In this document: one piece after another, positions 11,647 to 23,800 of the stretch
How positions within the stretch are numbered: the first letter of the stretch is position 1
How the letters are laid out: each line of letters begins with the position of its first letter
DNA from: Mytilus californianus
Lineage: Eukaryota; Mollusca; Bivalvia; Mytilida; Mytilidae
Direction of reading: 5' to 3'
Assembly: GCF_021869535.1 (NCBI RefSeq)
Contig: NW_026262593.1
Coordinates: forward strand, 73,412,822-73,476,821
DNA length: 64,000 bases
Made by a program: the position numbers and the translations under genes
The notes under the pieces: model-generated
What the model was told of the DNA's origin: nothing
The model's database searches: none
Seen by the model: the letters and a program-made list of their open reading frames with translations, nothing else

Positions 11647-11982
11647 TTATAGCAGATGCAATTTTTCGATTGCCAGTCGTCCGCTTCCGCTATCTATCAT
11701 TAAATGCATCTCTGACACCAACTGCAATTTCAAACTAAGTATGGATTCTATAGCAGAGGAAACAAGACAATAGGTAGAGCTACATATTCTAACCATTTCT
11801 GCTCCCGTCAAATTTTGTCGATTTAGAAGGGTTTTCAAATTAATAGACAAAACCTGCATTTTACCCCTATGATCTATTTTTCGCGATGACGGCCATCTTG
11901 GTTGACAGGCGGGGTCATAGGACATATTTATAAAACTAGATACTAAGTACCCCAACAGACGACGACGCAATACGCACAACAC
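11647..11982 (-). other. Antisense open frame over the DIRS relic (not a gene)
   Basis: A 111-codon minus-strand frame overlaps the DIRS RNase H end and the sequence after it. It has no domain-like sequence and is a shadow of the decayed element. Confidence 0.6.
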
Positions 11983-12757
11983 ATGACGGACGCCAAGTGA
12001 TGAGAAAACGCCCTTTGGGCCATGTGAGCTAATAATGATATAAATTTACCTACCTGCACTATTTGTTTTGCACGGAGGCAAGATACTAGCATATTTATGT
12101 CCTTACGAGTTCTTAATGTCCAGTGGCAGATTCTTCATGCATTCATAAGAAGAAAACATGTTGACAAAGTGAATAAACACTGCTTTTGTGTACTATGTAC
12201 ACCCAGGCAAGTTTAGCATGGTAGCTCACTAAACAACAGATCTATCACAATACTTCACACTGAGCTTAACAATCTTCGCATTTATACACAAACTTTTACA
12301 GAGAAACAACAAATATCAGTTTCAGTCTTTCATTTATCCTGGCCATAACATCCTGCACTTTTAGCAGCCTAGCCATCACGAGACCAACAAGGATGATATA
12401 CAAAAGAATATCATAGCACATATCCGATGGACAACTTGCAAAATAGGGTCTTAGACAACAATTTAAGAAAGTGTTACTTAATGCGAATGCAGGAAAGTGT
12501 TTAACCCACTATTTTAATGTAGATATAGTCAAGCATTTGGTTTTGTCAGGTCTATGAACTTCCATTTGTTGGTAATTTACCTTGGATTTTGAAGTTTTTG
12601 TAAATAGTTTTCAATCTTTGCATGGCACTACAATTTTCAAGGAGAACCATAATAATAATTGCTTTAACAATTTATTGTACTGAAATACAAATTATAAAGT
12701 AAACAACATTAACAAACACGTATCTTCTACAGCCACACATTATATATCACAGTCAGA

Positions 12758-12915
12758 ATATCCCAGGTGTCCACAGTCAATATGGCAGACACCTAATAAT
12801 ATATCCCAGGTGTCCACAGTCAATATCACAGACACCTAATAATATATCCCAGGTGTCCAGAGTCAATATGACAGATACCTAATAATATATCCCATAATTC
12901 TACAGTCAATATGAC
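12758..12915. repeat. 43-bp tandem repeat, about 3.7 copies
   Basis: The unit reads 'atatcccaggtgtccacagt' then 'caatatgacagacaccta' and 'ataat'. The first three copies are nearly identical and the fourth is diverged. Confidence 0.9.
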
Positions 12916-12919
12916 AAAC

Positions 12920-14395
12920 ATCAAACAAGTAAACATCTACAATCACATGTAATATATATCACAGTTTGTATTTGGCTAAATAATACAGAAAGACAAGTTA
13001 AATATTATGTTATTACACCTAGTGAAATGACCCATGTGTACACACCATTGAAATTCACAGTAGCAGCAAATGGAAACAATGTTCAGATTAATTTATACTT
13101 ACATATAAAATAAAAGTAATAAGCAATCTATTACATATATATATATGAAAATAAAGAATAATAAAGAGATGGCTATTAAAAATAATTGGGCAAAGTAAAT
13201 CATGTTATTTGGCCATGCTGTCAAAAAAGTCATGAAAATAACTTTATTTTAAGCTAGAAGTTTTGCTAAATTCTATTACTTTCTTAGTATCAAGTAGAGG
13301 GTGGGAAATCACTTTGCAAAAACAAAGAAACCTCAGTGAAAGAATTTTGATCTGATAATTGTGGAGGTAGGTTTATTGATTTTTATTTGGGGAAGGGGGG
13401 ATGATACAAAAAAGAGATGACTTATCTAATTTTCTTACTACTTTAATCATTGGAGTTGCCTCCCTTTTTAAACAAGTAAAATATTTTAATCATGAAAAAA
13501 CTTAAAATATTATATAAAACATTTTATTATGTATTTCCATAAACATGTAGATGCCTGTACACCAAAGAAGTGTATGTATGTACAAAATGGGTATTTTATT
13601 GGGATTTTTAAGCTTTCCTTAAAGGGTGGGTGTCTAAGGATTTCCATTTTATAAATACTTCTAACATTTATGGATTATTGCAAATTATAATTGATAAATG
13701 GAAAAATATTCAATCGTCGATAAATTTTTGATTATAATAGGTAATCTAAACATCCATATTTTTCAACTAATTACAAACCTAAAACTAGAGTGTTTTTTCT
13801 ACTTTCTATACTATAACTTAGGTGTTAAAACTTTATATTCTATCTCCCATAAAACATAGACTAGAAATTACAAAAGCTAAAATAATTTTAACGTGTAGAA
13901 ACTAAATAAATATACCTTGCTTATTTCTGTAAAAAGCATATTTTGTGAATTCCTTACAAATCTATGCATTGGAATATTATTTGAACATAAAACTTGAGAT
14001 TAGAAAAAAAAGTAATTTCATTTAGTGATTTTCTTATTTCAAAACTAATAAATGTATCCACATATTAAAAAATTAATATATATTTTCTGTTTTTTTATTT
14101 TTGATTCAATTTAAAATAAAAACAACATGTTTTCTGTTGAATATTTGAGATTTCTTATATTGATCATTTCACTTTTTAAGCAAGAATATGTCAGGTTTCC
14201 ATAGGACACATTGAGCCCAACTCGCACAATCATATTTTCATGTTTTATGAACTGTGAAATCTGGGTAGAAATCTGTATTTTCCATACATTTTAAAAAACT
14301 TCTAATCATAATGAACATGTCTAGTAAGTGTTAAGCTCGCGTGACCATAATGTCATGGTAAAATGGTAAACTACTTTGACTAAAATTTTTTAACC
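12920..14395. other. AT-rich stretch without recognised gene
   Basis: No coding frame longer than 60 codons, no splice-linked frame and no recognised repeat family were found on either strand. Confidence 0.5.
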
Positions 14396-14401
14396 TGATA
14401 T

Positions 14402-14992
14402 GGAACAAACGAACGGAAGCAGATAGGAATTCTTAATGCCTATTTACTGTGGTAGGCTATGGAACAAACAAATGGAGGCAGATAGGAATTCTTAATGCCT
14501 ATTTACTGTGGTAGGCTATGAAACAAATGAACAGAAGCAGATTGGAATTCTTAATGCCTATTTACTGTGGTAGGCTATGGAACAAAGAACGGAAGCAGAT
14601 TGGAATTCTTAATGCCTATTTACTGTGGTAGGCTATGGAACAAATGAACAGAAGCAGATTTGAATTCTTATTGCCTATTTACTGTGGTAGGCTATGGAAC
14701 AAATGAACGGAAGCAGATTGAAAGTCTTAATGCCTATTTACTGTGGTAGGCTATGGAACAAACAAACGGAAGCAGATTGAAAGTCTTAATGCCTATTTAC
14801 TGTAGTAGGCTATGGAACAAACAAACGGAGGCAGATTGGAATTCTTAATGCCTATTTACTGTTGTAGGCTATGGAACAAACGAACGGAAGCAGATTGGAA
14901 TTCTTAATGCCTATTTACTGTTGTAGGCTATGGAACAAACGAACGGAAGCAGATTGGAATTCTTAATGCCTATTTACTGTGGTTAGGTTATG
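14402..14992. repeat. 59-bp minisatellite, about 10 copies
   Basis: The unit has blocks 'ggaacaaacgaacggaagca', 'gattggaattcttaatgcc' and 'tatttactgtggtaggctat'. Starts are at 14402, 14461, 14520 and 14579, then about every 59 bp. Copies differ by a few substitutions. It lies just downstream of the TTLL gene's 3' end, in non-coding DNA. Confidence 0.95.
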
Positions 14993-14999
14993 GATTTAA

Positions 15000-15770
15000 G
15001 TGGGAACCACAATAAATACAATTTTACATTAATGAACAGAAATAGTGGTGGTACAATGAAGGGAAACAGTGAAAAAATGACACTTTTAAAAACATCTAAA
15101 TAAACCTTTGAAACAACTCTAATGCTACAGAAATCATTTCACACTAATTGCTGATATGTCAATACAATATTTCCATATCCTACTGAACTCCATTTTTTAT
15201 TTATACATGTACTATAAAATTAGTAGCAAATGCAGACATAATTGGTAAAAACTGAGGTATTATTATTTATATGATGAAAAAGTTCTGCTTTCCTTTTCAT
15301 GGTTCCGATTGTTATTGTTTTGCTTTTTCAACATTTACCTTAATATTTTGTAACACCTAGGACTAGTACCCTTTGCTTTGCATTAAAATCTTGCCTGAAG
15401 TCCTGCCCATAACTGTCTGAACATTTTCAAAAACACTTCTTCAGATACAATTCATTTGAAAAATTTAGACACAGAATGAAAATATTCAACACTATCTAGA
15501 GTTATTTAAAAAAATATGTACTGAAGTTCAATAGACCATTTGATTGATAAAGGTAAAAATGAAGAAAAAAAAGTATAAAAAGGACTCCAGTGATTTTGAG
15601 GATTTAAGAATGTTTATTGATACTTGCAAGTCTTGAGTTTTCTGATTTCTTTACATGTTGAGAGTCAAACATTAACGATCTTTTTCCAAACTTTTATCAA
15701 TGTATGCCAGACTTAAAAAATGACTGCTTAAAGTACAACTTTTTTTGCAGTCATTTCAAGATCTAAATCA
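15000..15770. other. AT-rich stretch without recognised gene
   Basis: No coding frame or recognised repeat is seen between the 59-bp array and the MITE at 15774. Confidence 0.45.
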
Positions 15771-15773
15771 ATT

Positions 15774-15983
15774 ACTGCAGATTCATTTATTTTCGCGGGT
15801 ATCAATTTTCATGGATTGAGGAAAATTTCATTTTCGTGGATATTTGATTTCGTGGTTTTGCCAATCTCTGCATTCAAGGGCTATAGAAAATTTGTAATTC
15901 GTTGAACATTTAAATTCGTGGTTCACCTATACCCACGAAACCCACAAAAATTTGTATCCAATGAATAATAATGAATCCACAGT
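15774..15983. mobile_element. Palindromic MITE, near-complete copy
   Basis: It begins 'ctgcagattcatttatttt' and ends 'gaataataatgaatccacag'. The inner blocks 'cgggtatcaattttcatgg' and 'cccacaaaaatttgtatcc' are also mirror-related. The two halves form a long imperfect hairpin of about 210 bp. Related copies lie at 30941-31476 (interrupted), 51107-51268 and, diverged, 59655-59885. Confidence 0.75.
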
Positions 15984-16365
15984 TATCAGCATTTGCAAGT
16001 CGTAATTAAGAGTTTTGTGATCTTTTGCAAATTATATGTCAATTTTCATTAAACAAAAGAAATCTTTATCTTTATTTTGACTGCTATTTTCTTGAATTTT
16101 TTTTTTTTATCTTTCTGTGTGATTATAGGCCATCTCAAGCCACTCTACCGAGATCTATGGGTTTTCTTAGACAAGTGGAGGGAGAATGGATTACTTAATA
16201 AGCTAATGTCATTTATATTGCTTTTTCAAAAATAGCTATAAAATTATTATCTATGATCTTTCAAACTAGAGGAAGTTTCTCTACTACATCTCATCTCACG
16301 ACTATTGCCATACAATGAGACTGAGGCAGAGAAACCCGCTCTTGCTTTCAAAACCACAGATAATA

Positions 16366-16371
16366 TTTAAT
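16366..16371 (-). terminator. Weak candidate poly(A) signal (ATTAAA) of the TTLL gene
   Basis: The plus strand reads tttaat, 88 nt downstream of the TTLL stop codon. This is a variant signal and was chosen only by position. Confidence 0.3.
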
Positions 16372-16458
16372 TACCAATGTCTGACTGACCTAAGAAATGA
16401 CGGCTAAGATTACAAATTGGCCATATAAATATCAGAACTATCAGACATTAACATTGTA

Positions 16459-17804
16459 TCAACTGCCTCTGTCAAAAAAATCCTTGTGTTTCCTATGTGG
16501 TATGACTTCTACGTGTGTCTCACCAGACTGTTTACTTTGTCTATGAGGTATGACCTCTATCTGGGAATCGTTGGACTGTTTACTTTGTCCCACAGATGTG
16601 AATTTTAAGCTCGGAGCATCATAATTTGTTGTAGTTTTATAAACATTTGACAATCTTACATTCTGATTTCCTGAGCTAGATGTAGATTTCACTACAGAAT
16701 TGGTGTGTGAAATTGACGGCAGATTTGAGCAGTTGTTTAGTTTAGCTAGAGTGGTATAGGCTGCCATTGTTTCCGCTCGGTCTCGTTCGTGTTGGACACT
16801 GGTGTGACCAGAGACGACACTAGACATAGAAAACGTTGTTATTGGCACAGAACGAGGGGCATTAGAGGAGTTAGCGGTAGACGATGCCCCAGCACCAGAA
16901 GACAATGGTACAGCAGATGCCACTTTTGCTGGAGTTGATAGTCCAACGGTCACAGTGCTTGATTTTACATTGTCAACTTTAGCTAGTAAAGATGGAAATT
17001 CTGACCTTGGCGGTGCCATTTTTAATTTTTCAGACGATGTATCTGCTGATTTTGGAGTTGTAGCGGTTTCACTTGAGCTTGCAATACTTGCATTCACAGC
17101 AGTTTTATCATTCAAAGGAGACAAAACACTAACGTTACGTTTATCCAGGGCAACATTAGCTGCAGACGTGCTGGTCCCAGTGGTAGTAGATGCAGTACTT
17201 GTTGTACCTATTTGTGCTAATATTGATTTAATTTGATCCAGATTTGGAGTGGTATTTACAGGTTGAATAACAGGTTTGGGTGCTTGAAGTGTCAAAACAC
17301 CATCACTTCCTAAAGTCCACACACTCTTTGGCTCTTTACTTGCATCTGAATCACTGACTTGATTTACACTCCCATTTTTAGCACCAATCGCCTCAGCAGA
17401 CGACACATGAGTCATTTTTAATGGCACTGTTTCAGACTCAGCCTGAGGCTGTTCAGAGGTCATCCCCTTTGAAGAATTTTCTCCAGATTTTGATGCAGCA
17501 TTGGTTGAAGAGTCCTCAGATTTTTTACCCCCAGTGGAAGCTAGAGGTGTGCTACTAACAGACAATCTATGTCCGGAACGACTGTTCTCATTAGCATGAC
17601 GATTAGTTTTAGATGTGGCAGTGGTAGCACTTGAAGCAGTGACCTTTAACCTTTCGTCTTTTACTGGGGACACACTTCTTGTTGCCCTAGGGGGAATTGT
17701 GTTTGCTCTAGTTCCACAATACAAAACAGAAAAATTCTTCAACGTGTTTAGTGGCAGTAAGGGTTGGTTTTTCTTTGTTTTCTCAAAACATTCTATTGCA
17801 AGAT
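16459..17804 (-). CDS. TTLL10-like exon 9 (Ser/Thr-rich tail and stop)
   Basis: The acceptor is 'ttcattttcag'. The exon joins exon 8 through a split Tyr codon, finishes the TTL domain ([18 protein letters not shown]), and then runs about 430 residues rich in Ser, Thr, Ala and Asn with no recognised domain, to a TGA at 16459-16461. Near the end an 18-residue unit is duplicated ([12 protein letters not shown], then VEVIPHRK). The plus-strand frames at 16955-17236 and 17615-17821 are shadows. Confidence 0.88.
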
Positions 17805-20800
17805 CTGAAAATGAAGAATAGTTACAAATAAACTACTAAGTGTAGGTGAAAAATGTTTTAAAGCAAATCAATCTGATGAGTTCAGCCTTTTTCAACTGAT
17901 TTTTATAGGTTGTTCTTCTGTTGGGCTGTCACACCACTGTCCCAGGTTAGGAGAGGGTTTAGCGCTCACAAACATGTTTAACTCCACTATCCCAAGTCAG
18001 GAGCCTGTAGTTCAGTGGTTGTCGTTGGTTCATGTCTGTCATATTTGTTTTTCTGTTTATTTGTTTATTGTTTTGTTATAAATTAGGCCGTTAGTTTTCT
18101 CAATTGAATTGTTTCATATTTTGCATGTCGGACCTTTTATAGCCAACTATACAGTATGGGTTTTTCTCATTATTGAAGGCTGTAAGGTTGCCTATAATTG
18201 CTCACATCCACTTCCATTTGAACTTTGGTGGATAGTTGTCTCATTAGCTATCATACCTCATATTCTTATTTTTATATAAACTCTCAATGTTGTCAGCATG
18301 CCTTTCAATAGAGGCAATACCTCAGCTTGTACTTTTACCCTTCTTAAAGTGGTAAGGATATTTAAAAACAACAGTAACTCTAACAAATTTTAAAAATTCC
18401 AGTCCGCATTAAAGATATCAATCTCTCTGTCAGTTCTTTAACAATATGGAACCTCCCCTGTAACTATCCCTCAGGTTACAATTTTGGCTTAAATTTAGCT
18501 TTCATTTGTATTTCCCATTGCTGCATAAAATGTATATCACCACTTAGGATAATTTTTTTCTCAATATTCGAACCATTCACAAATTTTTTGTAAATTAAGG
18601 TAGATCAGGCCTTGCGTTCATAAAACTTAACTCAGTACTCCGAGTACAAAATTTGTGCTCGAAACACAAAATCCATTATTTTGATTGGTTGATTTCTGAG
18701 TCTGAGAACAAAAAAATCATGCTCGAAAGTTTTATGACCACAAGGCCAGGTGTCTTTTTCTGAACATCCCCTTTTGAGCATGTTGCAAAAATACTTTTTT
18801 GGTTTATAATTATTTTAGTAAGTATTATTCAATATACAACAGAAACATCTAAAACTTGAAATTTAAAGATTAAACTATCAAAAATTTATAAGCTGCATGT
18901 CATTCTTTAATGCATATATCTAAAATTTGCAGAAAAATCATATTTAAATCAAGGGCAGATAATTATATTGAAATTAATAGGACAATTTGGTTGGTTTTTT
19001 TTTATTTTTCAAGAATTTGAGACCTGTGACCACCAAATTTTTATTTGATTTTTATGAAAGTACTTATGAAAAACAATTCTCTCATTGAATGTTTACCAAT
19101 TCTAGCCTTTAAAATATAATATATAAAATACTAGACACAGCATAGGTTTCTGACACAGAAAGAATGCGCTCTAAGAACTTAAAAATTGGACATTTACCTT
19201 TTATGGACCAATAGCCAAAATCAAAGTACATGGTTAGACCCAGATTTGAAAACTGGGCTCAAAATAAAAAAAATTAAATACATGTTTAGATTCAGCATAT
19301 CAAAGATCCCCCAAAATTCAATTTCTGTTGAAATCAAACAAAGTTTTATTTTAGACCCTTTGGAATTAATAAGGACATATTTGAAAACCGAGCCCATATT
19401 CCAAAATCTATTTAATAATGGGGCCCCAAAAATCCAAAATCTAAATAGATTCAGCATATCAAAAAACCCAAGAATTCAAGACTTTGAATTAAAACCATTT
19501 GAAATTGTTCAAGAAATATGCAATTTATACAACTAGTATTAGAAGAATATAGTTTTTGGCCCCTTTTTCCTAAACCCCACTATCAATCACAAACATCCTT
19601 TTTTTGTAGGAAACCTTGTGTTACAAATTTCATAGTAATCCACAGACTGACTAGGTACTGTTATGACTAAAACCTATTTTATTTAACCATTTATTATGCT
19701 CAGCCAATTTTGTGGCATTTGATTTTTTCGAAATCACCATACAATGCAAAATTTGCAGTTTTTCATTAGATTTATTTTCACCATTTTATTTTGGTCAAGA
19801 AATTTAGCTAAAAGAAATAAGACACCCTTTATACTTAGCTAAAAGACATCCATCAATCATTTAATTTTGTTTTCGTCCTGAAACTATTTACAAGACATCA
19901 CCCCCTTTTTTCTGGTGTTACAATAACACATTGTACTTACACAGAGACTCCTCTACAACTCCTGGTACGACCTCCTTCTGGGCACCACATGTAACAGCTA
20001 AGGATGGATTCACATTAATTTCAATTAACCAGACCTGCAATAAATTAATTTACATGCATTGCCATTAGCAGTTGCGGTGCATATACTAAATTGTTTGACT
20101 GAACAAATGTCTTAAGAGTCAAGAGTTGATTAAAGTGTTGAAATGCAGGATGATAATAGCCTTTTCTCTTCTTGTTTTTTTTTCAATAAATGACTATTCC
20201 ATTAATGGAGGGTTTGATTGCTCACATTCTTAATATCTCCATCCCAAGTCAAGAGCCTAGAATTCAGTGGTTGTCTTTGGTTGCTGTCTGCCATATTTGT
20301 TTTTAGTTTAAACCAAGCCATTCCTGTTCTTGATTGAATTGTTTCATATTTTTTTATGCCAGCCTTTTTACAGCTTACTATATGGTATGGCTTATGTTCA
20401 ATGTTAAAGGCTATATAGTGACCTATAGCTATTTACATCCTGGTCTATGGTCTTTGTTTCATTGGCAGTTATACCACATCTCTTATCTTCATACTACATC
20501 AAACTATTTAATTGTCTAGTTGAATATTGTATAAAACCAACTAAATTTTGAGTCTACTTCTTTCTAACTGACTTTGCGGCGATTTATTTCCAGATTTTTC
20601 TAAATGTTATGATGTATCTATATAGGGATAGGTCCAATTGTTGCATATTCACAACAATTTATTTTTCTACTCGCAAAAGTCGCGAAAATAAAACCCACCC
20701 ATAATTTTCCTTGGTTTACAGTATGTGTTCACGGTCTTGTTGCTACCTTCTCATACCTTTAGATCTGAGTCCACCATAAAATCCAAGCCAAACAGATCAA

Positions 20801-23800
20801 AATATCCAATTCTCTGGTTTAATTTGTGTTTTACACTGTTAAAACAATGAATCATAATCTTCTGCATTTGTTTCTGAAATAAAATAACCCAAATCAATTA
20901 TATAAAGATTGAATTCCAGATGGCTTCTTGATGGCTTCTTTGCGACTGTCATACAAGTGAGAGGTTTAGCTAGCTATAAAACCAGGTTTAATCCACCATT
21001 TTCTACATAAGAAATGCTTGTACCAAGTCAGGAATATGACTTGTTTTCCTTCCGTTTGATGTGTTTGAGCTTTTGATTTTGCAATTTGATAAGGGACTTT
21101 CCAATTTGAATTTTCCTTGGGGTTCGGTATTTTATGTTACTTTACTTTTTTCTTACAGAAAAAAATATAACATGCATGTTTAGGACTATATAACACATAA
21201 TGAGACATAAATATACAAAGTCAAATTTTAAATGAGCTAGACCACAAGGTAGCAGTTGACAGTAGGACATATCACCCTACTCAGACACAGTGTTCTTATT
21301 CTAAGCCAAACAGTCTTTTTAATATATATTTTTTCTTCTAGATGTGAATTTCGTAATCTATAATTCATTAAAACAGGACTATGTGTCCATATGACACCAT
21401 GCAACACTCCCGTATTATAAAGATATTCAGGTAATGGCACATCATGCCATATCAATAAAGTGATATCTAAATTTTTCAGAACAATATGAAGCATTTTTTA
21501 AATCTTTCATTGTGCTCATTGGACAAAAAGCTTTTTTTTTGTATGTGCCACTCACAGCTAATATTCTTTAACATCAATAATCAGAAAACCTGATAATCAG
21601 AACATAACAACTTTATAACAATTTGGTAATGTGTTAGGATTGAACAGGACATATTTACGAATCCACAACTTTCTGATGCTTCAGACTCATCAATGTATAT
21701 TATCGACTTAACACCATGGTTGTCAATAGTGGAGCAGGCACTGCTGACCCTTCGGGAGCACCTCAGTTGTCTTTTCAAAATGTATCTTTTGGCATGTCTG
21801 TCTTTCAGTTCTTAATTTTGCCCTTGGTATCTTTGTCCTATATTTGCAAATGATAAAAATTTCATTGACTTACCGTCAGTATATTTTTAACCCAATCTGG
21901 TTCCACACCAGATTTTGAAGCTATTTTCTCGTTGAAATAATCATTGAACTTTTCCATCGACCATACTGTATCTTCTTTGATATCCTTAAAGTTTGGATCC
22001 TTCTTCTGTACAAACTGTAGAGATAAAATATCAAAATGAAATTTACAGTTTGCAATCTTCCTGTGAAGATTAAGGGATCTGGGTTTAAAACTTTGGAGGA
22101 TTTGATTACCCAAAACTTGTACCCTCTTCCATAAATTTTGCTGAAAAATGAATAAGCTCAAAATTCTGGAAAAAGGTGAGAAAATTCCTTAAACAATTCC
22201 ATAATAGCAAGTGCACAACTTCAAAATATCTGCAATCTTCCTGTGAAGTGTCAGGGATCTGGGTTGAAAACTGTAGGAGTTGATCACACAAGTAATGTAT
22301 CCACCTTAAGCTTTCCAGTAGGCTCAAGACCACAATTAATGACCCTGCTTTTCGATGTCCATGAATATAGTTATTTTTAATTGGAGTATATTTTTTCTTA
22401 TTTTTTTTTCTTTCCCTTCCTCATTCATTTCTTAGTTTTTTTTGGTTGGAAATGAAAGAAGAGAGGTGAAATAAACTTTTGGATGTTGTATTTTAACTGA
22501 TTTTGATATGGAAAGAGTGATGAGGCCAGGTGCAAAAAGGTCATATTTACAGTTTTCGGAACATCTCTTGACTTGTCCATAGGGGTATGGATGTGTTTAG
22601 GCTAAATTTGTAAGAGTGATTAGTTCAATCTTTCTGAATTTTGGATATATTTTTGAACTAGTACTATACATTACACACACAAAAGATTTGACAAAAAGGC
22701 ATGGTGCAATTTTTTTAATGAGACAAAACGTTATTAAGAACTAATAGAGGAATTTAATTGTGGTCTGTGGCCAGTAACCATTAATCACCATACTATTACG
22801 CCACAAATGAGGCCAAATATGCTGATGTTATATGCATTATTTAATGTTAATCAAAACTTAAAGCCTAAAGAGTTAGACAGGGGAGATAACCTTATATCAT
22901 AAGGGAGATAATTACCTGATTTGTGAGATGAATGCTCAGATTTTGGTCATCCAAACAAGGAGTCAGAAAGGGAGATACCTTACTATGATAAGGGAGATAT
23001 TTACCTAATTTGTGAGATGAATGCTCAGAATTTGGTCAACCCTACAAGGAGTCAGACAGGGGAGGTAACTTACAATCATAAGGGAGATAATTACCTGATT
23101 TGTGAGATGAATGCTCAGATTTTGGTCATCATTATCATATTTGGCACAACAAAGTCGGACATATCCCTTGTGATACAAGACTAAGAATGGTACAGTGGAT
23201 GCAATCAACATATAGGCTCTGACATCAAACTTCCTAGCAGCTAGTAACAATGGGTTCATAATATACCTGAAAAAGAAAATTGATTATTGGTTGCTAAACG
23301 TCCAGTGGCAAATATGTCTTGTATGTTCAGGGCCACTGAAAGAGAGGATACTAAATCAATCCTGTCCCCTTTTCCCCGAATGTGACCTACTGAATTAGAC
23401 ATATTCCCAGATTTGTACTAACATAAGCAACACAACAGGAGCCACATGTGGAGCAGGATCTGCTAACCCTTCTGGAGCACCTGAGATCACCCCCAGTTTT
23501 TGGTGGGGTTAGTGTTGCTCAGTCTTTAGTTTTTATATGTTGTGTTTTGTGTACTGTTGTTTGTTTTTTTCTTACTTATGAGTTTGAATGTCCTTTTGAT
23601 ATCTTTCTCCTATCTTTTAAAACAAGAATATGAGTCCATCGGACAGCATGCTTGTAGCATTACATTTCAATGTTCAGTTAACTATGAAATCTGGTTTCAA
23701 TCCTAAATTGGCATACATTTTAAATAGTTCACATCAAAATAAACAAGTCTCAAGTTGATCAAACCACAACTTCAAGGTAATAGCTTAAATCAAAATTTTA

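Larger units (their letters stand above)
9600..12560 (+). pseudogene. Decayed DIRS-type (tyrosine-recombinase) retroelement
   Basis: Translation in shifting frames gives fragments in the order expected for a DIRS element. About 9800-9900 encodes a piece with PHFGFPPVNVEHL-like residues upstream of the reverse transcriptase. About 10360-10560 encodes an Ala-Arg-Glu-Arg-Pro-Asn-Ile-Leu block followed by KEGGGRVN and PENTS-like pieces. About 10825-10860 encodes the RT catalytic motif in IVHYLDDFLFLKG. About 11320-11480 encodes SLGLGIYSKVRWAH and WPKCGLLS. About 11500-11690 encodes the RNase H part, FHIDNAAVYILNKKTSKS and then AQHVPGR. Many stops and frameshifts break it. The region 12100-12560 has recombinase-like fragments, but I could not confirm the catalytic residues. 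The element is split by a MITE at 9904-10293. It is non-functional; family assignment is from motif order only. Confidence 0.72.

Noticed and set aside
19186..19536. 116-codon plus-strand frame
   Set aside because: It falls on a dispersed repeat with an internal duplication, is antisense in a TTLL intron and has no domain.
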